DNA from: Azospirillum formosense
GTDB taxonomy: Bacteria > Pseudomonadota > Alphaproteobacteria > Azospirillales > Azospirillaceae
Reading direction: 5' to 3'
NCBI RefSeq assembly: GCF_040500525.1
Contig: NZ_CP159404.1
Location: 277,001 to 341,000 of the forward strand
DNA: 64,000 bases
Both the position numbers and the translations under genes were made by a program. Under the pieces are notes generated by a model that had not been told where the DNA came from, made no database searches, and saw only the letters and a list, made by a program, of their open reading frames with translations. Shown here piece after piece: positions 25,482 through 34,194 of the stretch. The first letter of the stretch is position 1. Every line of letters begins with the position of its first letter.

Positions 25482-28022
25482 TCAGGCGGACAGCGTGTCG
25501 CTGCGCAACCGCCGCATCACGTCCCGTCGCGGCAGGCAGGCCACCAGCGCGGCCCCGACCGCCGCCATCGCGGCGACGGTGCCCAGGAAGGCGGCCAGGG
25601 GAACCGTGCCTCCGGGAAGGGGAGCGCCCTCGGCAAGGCCGGCCACCACCGCCGCGCCGCCGGCCCAGCCGAGCGGCACCGCGACGGCGGCGACGGCGGC
25701 GCCCAGGAGGACGAACTCCAGCACCACCGCCTGGACCATCGGGCGCCGCCCGACCCCGAGGGCGTGCAGGATCGCCATTTCCTGAAGCCGCCGCCGGGCG
25801 CTGCTGGCGATGGCGCCGAGAAGGACCACGGCCGCCGCGCCGAGGGCGACGGCGGACAGGCCGTCGAGAAGTCCGCGCACGCTGCGGACGGTCGAGCCAA
25901 GCGTGTCCAACACCTCGGCCACGCGGATCGTGGGGGCCTGCGGGACCGCCTGCGCCACCACGGCCTCGACCGCGGGAACCGCGTCGGGCGGCGACCAGAC
26001 GGCGGCCACGAGGCTGTGCGGCGGCGGCTCGGCGAAGGGGGACAGGAGAATTGGGAAGTCCAGGTCGAGCCGGGTCCAGTCGATGCGCCGGAGGTTGGCG
26101 ACCGTCGCGGTCACCGGGCCGCCCGACAGGGCCAGCGTGAGGCGGTCCCCCACCGCCAACCCCAGCCGGCGGGCCACCTGGGCGTCCAGCGAGGCGAGCG
26201 GCGGACCGGTGTAGCCCTCGGGCCACCAATACCCCGCGACGATCCGGTCGGTGGGAACGGGGCGGTCGCGCCAGGACAGGCCACGGTCGCCGCGCACCGC
26301 CCAGCCGACGGAACGGGGGGCGTCCGCCTCGGTGATGGCGACGCCGTTGAGGCGGCTGATCCGGGCGTGCAGGAAGGGCGCCGTCTCGACCCGCCCGACA
26401 CCGGGCAGGGCGTACAGGCGTTCGCTCAAGCCGCCACCCTCCGGCGGTGGAACGTTCAGCACGACGACGGAGGGCGTCTGTGCCGGCAGCGTCGCCGTGA
26501 CATGACCGGTCGCCGACCGTCCGACCACGCCGACCGCCACCAGCAGGGTCAGGCCGATGCCCAGCGCGACGGCCACCGGGACCGTCGGCGCGCCGGGCCG
26601 ACCGAGGTTGGCGACGGCCAGCCGGACCACCGCTCCCTGCCCGCGCGCCAACCGGCGGGCCACGCCGGCGAGTCCCCGCCCCAGCAGCGCGAACGCCGCC
26701 CACACCAGCCCGGCGACGAGCAGGAAGCCGGCGACGGCGAGCGGCATCCCCGTCCAGGCGGCGAGCAGACCGGCGAGCCCCAGCCCGAGCAAAACGACAG
26801 CGCCACGGGTCCGCCATCCCAGCGGCTGGGACAGGCCATCCACCGCTCCCCGCCAGATCGCGGCGGGGCTGGTCCCGGCGGCGCGGGCCAGCGGCGGCAC
26901 GGCGCAGAGCAGGGCCGCCAGCAGCCCGACCGCTCCGGACAGCAGCAGCGCCGACGGATCGACGGCACCGCCCGCCTCCGGCTTCCAGTCGAGCGGCAGG
27001 GCGTTCGCCGCCAGGGCGGCCAGGGCAGCGCCGGTCCCCACACCGATCAGCAGCGCCACGCCGACCACCCCCAGCGTCTGCACCAGGAAGGCGGTGAAGA
27101 GCAGGCGCGGCGAGCCGCCCAGCGCCTTCAGCGTGGCAAGGACCGGCAAGCGCCGGGCGAGATGCGCCGACAGCGCCCGGCCGATGCCGACGCCGCCGAT
27201 CAGCAGCACGGCCAGCGACCCGAGAAGGAGCAGCGCGCGGGCGAGGTGCACGGTGCGGTCCACGCCCGGAATGCCGCGGGCGGCGTCGACGATCCGCCAT
27301 CCGGCGTCGGGGAAGCGGTTCTCCAGATCGCGCAGGACGGCGTCGGCGCGGGCCGTCTCCGGCAGGACGAGGCGATAGTACCAATAGACCGGCATTCCCG
27401 GTTCCGCGAGGCCCGTCGCGTCCAGCGCCCGGCGGTCGATGACGACGCGCGGGCCGAGGGAGAAGGCGCGGAAGGCGCGGTCCGGCTCATGCTCCAGGAC
27501 GGCGCGGATGGCGACCTCGGCGGCACCGAGCCGCAGACGGTCGCCGACGCCCAGCGCGAGCGCTTCGAGGAGGTCGGAGGACACCGCCGCGCCCCAGTGC
27601 CCGTCCCGGCGGGCCAGCGCGTCGGCAAGGGACGGGGCGCCAAACACCGCCGCCGCACCGACCAGCGGGTAGCTTTCCTCGACCGCCTTCAGTTCGACCA
27701 GGGCGCGGGCGTTGTCGGTCACCGTCGAGGCGACGGGCCGCAGCTCGGCCGTCTCGCCGACGGTGCCGATTTTGTCGAGGACCGCCCGTTGCTCCGGCGT
27801 GGCTGGTGCGTGGAACAGGCGCAGGGAGAGATCCCCGCCGACCGCCTCGCGGGCGGTGGCCCGCATCCCATCAAGCACGCCGCCGCTGAGCGAGCCGATG
27901 GCGGCCATCATGGCCGTCCCCAGCGCCACCCCGAGGACGACGATCCAAAGTCCGGCGATGCCGCCCCGCAGGTCCCGCCAAGCCAGCCGCAACGCGATGC
28001 GCAGATGAGTCATGGCGGACAT
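25482..28022 (-). CDS. FtsX-like ABC transporter permease (YbbP type)
   Basis: This large inner-membrane protein of 846 residues has an N-terminal TM segment (GLWIVVLGVALGTAMMAAIG), an extracytoplasmic domain and TM clusters near 260-345 and 380-480. Another soluble domain follows, and then three C-terminal TM segments (AVALGAAAVVLLGAIA, AVVLEFVLLGAAVAAVAVPL, LAAFLGTVAAMAAVGAALVA). This is the duplicated FtsX/MacB layout of lipoprotein or lipid release permeases. No ATPase gene is adjacent, which is unusual. Starts at 28022 or 28013 are both possible. Confidence 0.88.
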   Translation of the reverse strand: MSAMTHLRIALRLAWRDLRGGIAGLWIVVLGVALGTAMMAAIGSLSGGVLDGMRATAREAVGGDLSLRLFHAPATPEQRAVLDKIGTVGETAELRPVASTVTDNARALVELKAVEESYPLVGAAAVFGAPSLADALARRDGHWGAAVSSDLLEALALGVGDRLRLGAAEVAIRAVLEHEPDRAFRAFSLGPRVVIDRRALDATGLAEPGMPVYWYYRLVLPETARADAVLRDLENRFPDAGWRIVDAARGIPGVDRTVHLARALLLLGSLAVLLIGGVGIGRALSAHLARRLPVLATLKALGGSPRLLFTAFLVQTLGVVGVALLIGVGTGAALAALAANALPLDWKPEAGGAVDPSALLLSGAVGLLAALLCAVPPLARAAGTSPAAIWRGAVDGLSQPLGWRTRGAVVLLGLGLAGLLAAWTGMPLAVAGFLLVAGLVWAAFALLGRGLAGVARRLARGQGAVVRLAVANLGRPGAPTVPVAVALGIGLTLLVAVGVVGRSATGHVTATLPAQTPSVVVLNVPPPEGGGLSERLYALPGVGRVETAPFLHARISRLNGVAITEADAPRSVGWAVRGDRGLSWRDRPVPTDRIVAGYWWPEGYTGPPLASLDAQVARRLGLAVGDRLTLALSGGPVTATVANLRRIDWTRLDLDFPILLSPFAEPPPHSLVAAVWSPPDAVPAVEAVVAQAVPQAPTIRVAEVLDTLGSTVRSVRGLLDGLSAVALGAAAVVLLGAIASSARRRLQEMAILHALGVGRRPMVQAVVLEFVLLGAAVAAVAVPLGWAGGAAVVAGLAEGAPLPGGTVPLAAFLGTVAAMAAVGAALVACLPRRDVMRRLRSDTLSA

Positions 28023-28061
28023 ATCGTGAAGGTCCCACTGGCCGGCAACCAGTTCTGTTGC

Positions 28062-28589
28062 TTACAGACTTCCCTCTCCCGGGGCGGGAGAGGGAGTGGG
28101 TGCCAGATGCAGCCGCCGCCGGTGGCGGGGCGGCAGGGGAAGGGCGGACTGGACCGCCGCCAGCGCGCGCAGGCGCTCGGCCATGGCGGGCGGGAAGGTG
28201 GTCACCTTGCGGGTGCCCAGATCGACGTGGATCGACAGCTGCTCCATGGTCGCCGCGACCGTCCCGTCGTCGGCCCGCCGGATCTCCAGCAGGCTCAGCA
28301 ACCGCTTGTCGTCGGCGTCGAGCAGACGCAGCGCCACCTGCAGCGGCGTTCCGGCGCGCAGTTCCCGCCGGTAATGCACCGCCACGTCGACCACGAACAG
28401 GCCGAGCCCCTCGTCCCGCGTGTAGGTCTCGCCCAGCCCCCATTGCTCCATCAGGGCGTAGCCGACCTCGTCGAACAGGGCGACGTAGCGGACCATGTTC
28501 ATGTGGCCGTAAAGGTCGATCCAGCTCTCGTCGACGGTGTGCACGCCGGACAGCAGGATGTTCGAAGGCAGGGCGTGGTCCTGGGTCAT
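28062..28589 (-). CDS. Acyl-CoA thioesterase (hotdog fold)
   Basis: This 175-residue cytoplasmic hotdog thioesterase has the catalytic pattern ESWIDLYGHMNMVRYVALFD, with the conserved D-x2-GH-x-N. VHYRRELRAGTPLQVALRLL is the usual second strand pair. The last about 15 residues (PTPSPAPGEGSL) are encoded by a palindromic repeat copy (28071-28095), so the C-terminus has probably been extended by the insertion. The ATG overlaps the LysR stop, making the two coupled. It could release free acid from the CoA esters handled by the neighbouring module. Confidence 0.85.
   Translation of the reverse strand: MTQDHALPSNILLSGVHTVDESWIDLYGHMNMVRYVALFDEVGYALMEQWGLGETYTRDEGLGLFVVDVAVHYRRELRAGTPLQVALRLLDADDKRLLSLLEIRRADDGTVAATMEQLSIHVDLGTRKVTTFPPAMAERLRALAAVQSALPLPPRHRRRLHLAPTPSPAPGEGSL
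28071..28095. repeat. Palindromic repeat, short copy
   Basis: TCCCTCTCCCG and CGGGAGAGGGA form a perfect 11-bp inverted repeat with a 3-nt loop. The same core recurs at 35259-35400 and 39168-39306. This copy lies inside the 3' end of the thioesterase gene. Confidence 0.75.
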
Positions 28590-29503
28590 GGGGTGCCTTG
28601 GAGGGGGGAGGTCTGGTCCGGCGGGAAGACGCCGCGCAGCCATTGACGGATGGCCGAGATGACCGGGGTGTTCCAGCGGTGGACCGGGGCGATGAAGTAA
28701 TAGCCGCCGATGGTCACGTTGCTGTCCACCATCTCCACCAGCTCGCCGTTGGCCAGCGGCTCGGTCACCAGCAGGTCGCTGACCAGGGCGACGCCGCGCC
28801 CCAGCCGGGCCGCCTCGATGGTCAGGTGCGCCTGCCACAGCCGGGGGCCGCGCAGCCGGGGGATGTCGGCGATGCCGGCCTCCTCCAGCCAGGCTTCCCA
28901 CATGCCGGTGGACTGCTCGTGGATCAGCGGCAGGCCGACGAGGTCGGCGGGCGTGCGCACGTCGGGGTAGCGGGCCTTGAACTCCGGGCTGGCGATGGCG
29001 AGGATGCGCGGCCGCGCGAACATCTCCGAGCGCAGCCCGTCGGCGACGGAGCCGCCGTCCTCCAGATACATGATCTCGGCGTCGGCCTCCTCCCGGCTGA
29101 AGTCGGGGCGGGTCGAGGTCGGCTGGAGGATCACCTCGCGCCCGGTCAGCGCCTCTTCAAGCTCGGGCAGGCGGGCGAGCAGGCAGCGCGACGCCAGCCC
29201 GGCGAGGCAGCAGATGTGCACCGCCTCCATCCCGCCGTTGCGCAGCTCGTTGCTGGCATCGGCGATCAGGTCGAAGGCGCGGCGGAGCTGGGCGGCGTAG
29301 CGGATGCCCTCGCGGGTCAGGGACAGGCCGCGCCCCGACTTCGCCACCAGCTTCACGCCCACCGCCTGTTCCAGATTCTGGATGTGGCGCGACACCACCG
29401 TGTGGGACACCGCCAGTTCGTCGGCGGCGGCCCGCACCGTGCCCTGGCGGGCGAAGATGTCAAAGGCGCGAAGCGCGAGAAGGGGCGGAAGGCGGCGCGC
29501 CAT
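28586..29503 (-). CDS. LysR-family transcriptional regulator
   Basis: This 305-residue protein starts at the ATG at 29503 (MARRLPPLLALRAFDIFARQ). The winged helix-turn-helix is at about 8-65 (GTVRAAADELAVSHTVVSRHIQNLEQAVGVKL). The effector-binding domain is at about 90-295 (GRGVALVSDLLVTEPLANGELV). It resembles GcvA-type LysR members. It lies 161 nt downstream of the CoA-transferase gene, and the divergent catabolic operon is the most likely target (inference). Confidence 0.9.
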   Translation of the reverse strand: MARRLPPLLALRAFDIFARQGTVRAAADELAVSHTVVSRHIQNLEQAVGVKLVAKSGRGLSLTREGIRYAAQLRRAFDLIADASNELRNGGMEAVHICCLAGLASRCLLARLPELEEALTGREVILQPTSTRPDFSREEADAEIMYLEDGGSVADGLRSEMFARPRILAIASPEFKARYPDVRTPADLVGLPLIHEQSTGMWEAWLEEAGIADIPRLRGPRLWQAHLTIEAARLGRGVALVSDLLVTEPLANGELVEMVDSNVTIGGYYFIAPVHRWNTPVISAIRQWLRGVFPPDQTSPLQGTP

Positions 29504-29664
29504 GCGGACCTTTGGGCTGTGGACGGAAGCCGGGGCGAGGCTGGGAGCGATCCCGGCGGCAGTGATCCCGGCGGCAGTATGAAACATTTCCGCCAGCACC
29601 GCACGCGCCCCTTCGCCGCCCGCCACCCGCCGCTCGCCCCCCGCGCCCTCCGCACCGTTGGCCA

Positions 29665-30867
29665 TCACACCACCGCGTCGCGACGGAAGGCGGCGATCTC
29701 GTCGGGGCTGAAGCCAAGATCCGCCAGGATGGCGTCGGTGTGCTCGCCCAGCCGCGGCGCCGGGCTCTCCGCCGGCAGCGGAGCGTTGGGCATCGTGATC
29801 GGCACGGCGGCGAAGCGCTTGCCCGAGCCCTCCGGCACCTCCACGACCATCTTGCGGTGCACCACCTGCGGGTCGTTCAGCGCGTCCGGCACGCTGTTGA
29901 TCGGGCTGGCCGGCACGTCGGCGTCCTCCATGGCGTCCAGCCAGGCGTCGCGCCCACGGGTGAGGAAGACCTCGCGCAGCAGCGGCTCCAGCTCCGCATG
30001 GTTGGCGTTGCGGGCCGAGCCGGTGGGGAAGCGCGGGTCGGACAGCAGATGCTCCAGCCCCATGGCGCGGCACATCCGGTCCCACTGCTCGTTGGTGTCG
30101 ACGCAGATGGCGATCGGCTTGTCGGCGGTGGGAAAGGCCTGGAAGGGGGCGATCAGCGGGTGGCGGCTGCCCAGCGCCCGCGGCGTCTCCCCGGCGTTCA
30201 GGAAGCGGGCGATGGCGTTCTCCATCAGGGCGAGCTGGCAATCCAGCATCGCCACGTCGATGAAGCTGCCCTCGCCGGTGCCGGCCCGTTTCTGCAGGGC
30301 GGCGAGGATGCCGACGGCGGCGAACAGGCTCGACCCGATGTCGCCGATCGACGCGCCGACCCGGCAGGGATCGCCGCCCGGCTCGCCGGTGATGCTCATC
30401 ATGCCGGACATCGCCTGGGCCACCACGTCGAAGCAGGGCCGGTGCCGGTAGGGGCCGTCCTGCCCGAAGCCGGAGATCGAGGCGTAGACCAGCCGTGGAT
30501 TGACCGCCTTCAGATCGGCGTAGCCCAGCCCCAGCCGGTCCATCGCCCCGGCCCGGTTGTTCTCCACCAGCACGTCGCAGGTGGCGACGATTTTTTTGAA
30601 AATCTCCTTCCCCTTTTCCTCCTTCAAGTTGAGCGTCAGACTTTGCTTGTTGCGGTTGACGCTGAGGAAGTAAATGCTTTCCTCATCGCTGAAGGGAGCA
30701 ATGATGCGGGTGAAATCGCCCTTGCCGGGACGCTCGATCTTGATGACCTCCGCACCCAGCGCGCCGAGCAGCCAAGTGCTGTAGGGGCCGGCCAACATGT
30801 GCGTGAGATCGACCACGCGCACGCCGGCCAGGGGGCCGTCGCGGCGTTGCGTATCGGTGTTGAGCAT
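29665..30867 (-). CDS. Class III (CaiB/BaiF family) CoA-transferase
   Basis: This 400-residue cytoplasmic enzyme moves CoA between acyl-CoA and a free carboxylate. PLAGVRVVDLTHMLAGPYST at the start and GAEVIKIERPGKGD are family hallmarks. The catalytic aspartate is probably in GEGSFIDVAMLDCQLALMEN. RNKQSLTLNLKEEKGKEIF is typical. The ATG at 30867 fits; longer readings upstream have no similarity. It is divergent from the thiolase operon across a 442-bp control region and probably activates the imported acid. Confidence 0.9.
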   Translation of the reverse strand: MLNTDTQRRDGPLAGVRVVDLTHMLAGPYSTWLLGALGAEVIKIERPGKGDFTRIIAPFSDEESIYFLSVNRNKQSLTLNLKEEKGKEIFKKIVATCDVLVENNRAGAMDRLGLGYADLKAVNPRLVYASISGFGQDGPYRHRPCFDVVAQAMSGMMSITGEPGGDPCRVGASIGDIGSSLFAAVGILAALQKRAGTGEGSFIDVAMLDCQLALMENAIARFLNAGETPRALGSRHPLIAPFQAFPTADKPIAICVDTNEQWDRMCRAMGLEHLLSDPRFPTGSARNANHAELEPLLREVFLTRGRDAWLDAMEDADVPASPINSVPDALNDPQVVHRKMVVEVPEGSGKRFAAVPITMPNAPLPAESPAPRLGEHTDAILADLGFSPDEIAAFRRDAVV

Positions 30868-31309
30868 GCATGATCCTTCGGATGGCCGGACGCCGCGCAG
30901 GCGGACCGGGCGGGGCCGCGCGCCCGGCTGGAAACCGGTCCGGTCCAGGGCGGCGGCGGGAATGCGATGCCCAAGGCTTGCGCCACGGCGGCTGGAAAAC
31001 AATCGCTTAGTTTGGCCCAATCCGGTGCATGGAAGGCACCGTTCCACGGATGTGCCGGGTGTGACATTGGTGCGTTCCGTGCACCGGACCGCATCGTTTT
31101 TTCTGCTTGTGACGCGAACTGTGTCCGGTAGTCTTGATCTTGCCGGGAGCGGATCGGCCTGATCGAAATCTCTGCCGGTCATCGGAAAGACTTCGTCATT
31201 TCCGAGACGGTCGATGTCTTTACTCCCATCGCCTGTCCACTGAAGCCGCTCGGCGCGCGTCGCGGCAGCGCCGCGCGGCCTTCCACAACCAGGAAAGGAC
31301 AACCCGCGC
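30868..31309. promoter_or_regulatory. Divergent control region between CoA-transferase and thiolase operon
   Basis: This 442-bp non-coding spacer must hold promoters in both directions. It contains the inverted repeat CGGTGC-N7-GCACCG (near 31022-31041) and related GGTGC/GCACC half sites near 31065-31085. These could be a LysR-type binding region, but the regulator and sites are inferred. AGGAAAGGA at 31291-31299 is the ribosome-binding site for the GTG start at 31310. Confidence 0.4.
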
Positions 31310-32476
31310 GTGATCGATCTTTCGGGAAAGGCGGCCATCGCCGGCGTTTTTGAATCGCCCCGCCGGGATGCGCCGCGCGTCCACCCCTTCGCCCTTCAGA
31401 TGGAGTGCATCCTCGGCGCGCTGGACGACGCCGGGCTGACGCTGAAGGACGTGGACGGGCTGTGCGCGGCCTCCGGCGACTGGGCCGAGGGCGGCAGCAC
31501 CATGGATGTGGTCGAATTGGCCGAATACATCGGGATCGCGCCGACCTACGTGAACAGCACCGACGTCGGCGGCTGCTCCTACATCCTCCAGGCCGGGCAG
31601 GCGGCGGCGGCCATTGCCACCGGGCTGGCCGAGGTGGTGGTCATCAGCTACGCCGCCTGCCCGCGCTGGTGGCCGCTGAGCAACCCGTCCTTCGACCCCT
31701 TCGTCTTCCCCGCCGGCCCCGGCCAGTACGAGATTCCCTACGCGCCGACGCTGATTTCGACCTACGGCCTGTTCGCCCGTCGCCATATGGACCTCTACGG
31801 CACCGCGCCGGAACAGCTTGCCCAGGTGGCCGTGACCTTCCGCGAACACGCCGCGAAGAACCCGGACGCCCGGCTGCGCAAGCCGATCACGGTGGACGAC
31901 GTGCTGGCCTCGCCGATGATCGCCTCGCCGCTGCACCGGCTGGATTGCTGCGTGGTGACGGACGGCGGCGGCGCCGTGGTGATGACCAGCCGGGAGCGGG
32001 CGCGCGACCTGAGGAAGCCGCCGGTCCATCTGGTCGGCTACGGGGCCGCCGTGGCGCGCACCCAGAACAGCCAGATTCCCGACGACCTGACCACCCCGGC
32101 GGCGCTGTCCGGCCCGCGCGCCTTCGCCATGGCCGGGGTGACCCCCGTCGAGATCGACGTCGCGCAGATCTACGACGCCTTCACCATCACGCCGATGCTG
32201 GCGCTGGAGGATCTGGGCTTCTGCGGGCGCGGGGAGAGCGGCGCCTTCGTGGCGGACGGCAACCTGACGCTGGGCGGCAGCCTGCCGACCAACACCGACG
32301 GCGGCGGGCTGTCGTCCAACCATCCCGGCAAGCGCGGCATCTTCACCCTGATCGAGAGCGTCCGCCAGCTGCGCGGCGAGGGGCCGGGCGTCCAGGTGCC
32401 CGACGCCCGCATCGCCCTGGCCCATGGGCTGGGTGGCACCTTCTGCTCCGCCGCCACCGCCATCCTTGCCCGGTAA
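31310..32476 (+). CDS. Thiolase-like protein (SCP-x/lipid-transfer type acyl-CoA thiolase or aldolase)
   Basis: This 388-residue thiolase-fold protein starts at GTG (31310) after AGGAAAGGA. The N-terminal half has TYVNSTDVGGCSYILQAGQA with a cysteine near the usual nucleophile region. The C-terminal half has NTDGGGLSSNHPGKRGIFTL and ALAHGLGGTFCSAATAIL with the conserved His. It is followed by a DUF35 gene; such pairs can be thiolases or retro-aldolases (Ltp2-type) acting on CoA esters. Which reaction applies here cannot be decided from sequence. Confidence 0.85.
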   Translation: MIDLSGKAAIAGVFESPRRDAPRVHPFALQMECILGALDDAGLTLKDVDGLCAASGDWAEGGSTMDVVELAEYIGIAPTYVNSTDVGGCSYILQAGQAAAAIATGLAEVVVISYAACPRWWPLSNPSFDPFVFPAGPGQYEIPYAPTLISTYGLFARRHMDLYGTAPEQLAQVAVTFREHAAKNPDARLRKPITVDDVLASPMIASPLHRLDCCVVTDGGGAVVMTSRERARDLRKPPVHLVGYGAAVARTQNSQIPDDLTTPAALSGPRAFAMAGVTPVEIDVAQIYDAFTITPMLALEDLGFCGRGESGAFVADGNLTLGGSLPTNTDGGGLSSNHPGKRGIFTLIESVRQLRGEGPGVQVPDARIALAHGLGGTFCSAATAILAR

Positions 32477-32485
32477 GGTGCCCCG

Positions 32486-32899
32486 ATGACCGCCCCAACG
32501 ACCAGCATGACCATCCCGCCCGTCCAGGACGAGACCTCCGCCCCCTTCTGGGAGGCGGCGCGCGAGGGGCGCTTCCTGATCCAGCGCTGCCCGGAGACCG
32601 GGCAGTTCCAGTGGTACCCGCGCGCCCATTCCATCCACGCACCTCACGCCCGCCCGGAGTGGGTCGAGGCGAGCGGGCGCGGCGAGCTGCTGTCCTATTC
32701 GGTCGTCCACCGCGGCAACCAGCGCGGCGATCCCTACGTCTGCGCCCTGATCCGGCTGGAGGAGGGCGTCACCGTCTTCTCCCGCGTCGAGGGGGTGGCG
32801 GAGGCCGACCTGCGGGCCGGATTGCCGCTGGCCGTGGCCTTCCACCAGCTGGACGAGGCGACCAGCCTCCCCGTGTTCCGCCCGCGTCCCGCCGCCTGA
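32486..32899 (+). CDS. DUF35 OB-fold protein, partner of the thiolase-like protein
   Basis: This 137-residue protein has an N-terminal helix (TSAPFWEAAREGRFLIQRCP) and an OB-fold (GRGELLSYSVVHRGNQRGDPYVCALIRLEEGVTVFSRVEG). DUF35 proteins normally carry a rubredoxin-like zinc ribbon with four cysteines. Here only one (C in QRCPETG) remains, so the zinc site is lost. It sits 9 nt after the thiolase-like gene and is expected to form a complex with it. Confidence 0.85.
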   Translation: MTAPTTSMTIPPVQDETSAPFWEAAREGRFLIQRCPETGQFQWYPRAHSIHAPHARPEWVEASGRGELLSYSVVHRGNQRGDPYVCALIRLEEGVTVFSRVEGVAEADLRAGLPLAVAFHQLDEATSLPVFRPRPAA

Positions 32900-32909
32900 G
32901 GAATCCAGA

Positions 32910-33359
32910 ATGACCGCCATCCATCTCGACGACATCAAGCCGGGCGACCGGGCGCGCTCCTCCCGCGTCACCGTGACCGAGGCGCACATCGTCTGGTTCG
33001 CCGGGCTGACCGGCGATTTCAACCCGCTGCACATGGATGCCGAGGCCGCCAAGGCCAACGGCTTCGGGCGGACCATCGCCCACGGCATGCTGACCCACTC
33101 GCTCAGCACCGGCCTGCGCTCCGCCATCGACGACTGGGCGATCCTCGCCTTCCTGGAGACGCGCCGCCGCTTCGTCGGCCCGGTCTTCGCCGGCGACACC
33201 GTGCATTACGAGGCCGAGGTGGCGGAGGTCCGTCCCAGCGCCTCCAAGCCCGACCGCGGCATCGTCCGCGTCGCCATCACCGTGAAGAACCAGCGCGGCG
33301 AGACCGTACAGGAGGGCGAGGACGTGCTCTCCATCGCGCGCAAGGAGGCGCAGGCATGA
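32910..33359 (+). CDS. MaoC-family acyl-CoA dehydratase
   Basis: This 149-residue hotdog enoyl-CoA hydratase has the hydratase-2 motif FAGLTGDFNPLHMDAEAAKA with catalytic Asp and His, and AHGMLTHSLSTGL. RRFVGPVFAGDTVHYEAEV is the typical following strand. It hydrates enoyl-CoA or dehydrates 3-hydroxyacyl-CoA. The stop overlaps the SDR start by 4 nt, placing it firmly in the catabolic operon. Confidence 0.9.
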   Translation: MTAIHLDDIKPGDRARSSRVTVTEAHIVWFAGLTGDFNPLHMDAEAAKANGFGRTIAHGMLTHSLSTGLRSAIDDWAILAFLETRRRFVGPVFAGDTVHYEAEVAEVRPSASKPDRGIVRVAITVKNQRGETVQEGEDVLSIARKEAQA

Positions 33360-34126
33360 GTGCCGCAACCACCCATTCCCGCCGCCTCGCCGGCCGTGTC
33401 GCCTTCGTCACCGGCGGCGGCGGCGGCATCGGGCGCGCCGTCTGCGAGCGGCTGGCCGCGGAAGGGGCGGCGGTCGTCGTCGCCGACATCGGGGCCGAGG
33501 CCGCCGAGAGCGTCGCCGCCGCGCTGCGCGCCGAAGGGGCCCAGGCCCACGCCACGGCGTTGAACGTCGCCGACCGGGAAAGCTGGGGCGCCGCCGTGAG
33601 CGGACTGCCCGAGGCCTTCCGGGGCGTGGACATCATGGTCAACGTCGCCGGCATCGTCCGCGACCGCTCGCTGCCCAAGATGACCGACGCGGAATGGAGC
33701 GCGGTCATCGACGTGAACCTGCGCGGCACGTGGCTGGGTTGCCAGACGGCCTTCCGGCTGATCGGCGACCGCGGCTGGGGGCGCATCGTCAACATCGCCT
33801 CCACGGCGATCCTGGGGACCTTCGGGCAGGCGAACTACTCCGCCTCCAAGGCCGGGGTGGTCGGGCTGACCCGCACCGCCGCCCTGGAGGGGGCGCGGCG
33901 CGGCATCCTGGTCAACGCGGTCGCTCCGGGCGTCGTGGAGACCGCCATCGTCGAGGGCGTGCCCGACGCGGTGCGCTCGCAATGGCTGGAGAAGACGCCC
34001 ATCGGGCGCCTGGGCAAGCCGGCGGAGATCGCCGCCGTCGTCGCCTTCCTGGCGTCCGACGACGCGGCCTACGTCACCGGCCAGACCATCGTCGCCGACG
34101 GCGGGGCGACCACCGGCGACTACTGA
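33356..34126 (+). CDS. SDR-family oxidoreductase (3-hydroxyacyl-CoA dehydrogenase/FabG-like)
   Basis: This 256-residue Rossmann-fold dehydrogenase has the coenzyme motif TGGGGGIGRAVCERL, NVAGIVRD, and the catalytic Ser and Y-x3-K in NIASTAILGTFGQANYSASKAG. The terminal motif YVTGQTIVADGGATTGDY is typical of FabG-like SDRs. ADIG after the second strand suggests NAD rather than NADP. In context it probably oxidises a 3-hydroxyacyl-CoA formed by the MaoC protein. Confidence 0.9.
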   Translation: MSAATTHSRRLAGRVAFVTGGGGGIGRAVCERLAAEGAAVVVADIGAEAAESVAAALRAEGAQAHATALNVADRESWGAAVSGLPEAFRGVDIMVNVAGIVRDRSLPKMTDAEWSAVIDVNLRGTWLGCQTAFRLIGDRGWGRIVNIASTAILGTFGQANYSASKAGVVGLTRTAALEGARRGILVNAVAPGVVETAIVEGVPDAVRSQWLEKTPIGRLGKPAEIAAVVAFLASDDAAYVTGQTIVADGGATTGDY

Positions 34127-34194
34127 TTTCCGCTCAAGAACGAAGAACGACGCCGAAACGGCGGTACCGCAACAACAAGACAGGGATTGGCAAC

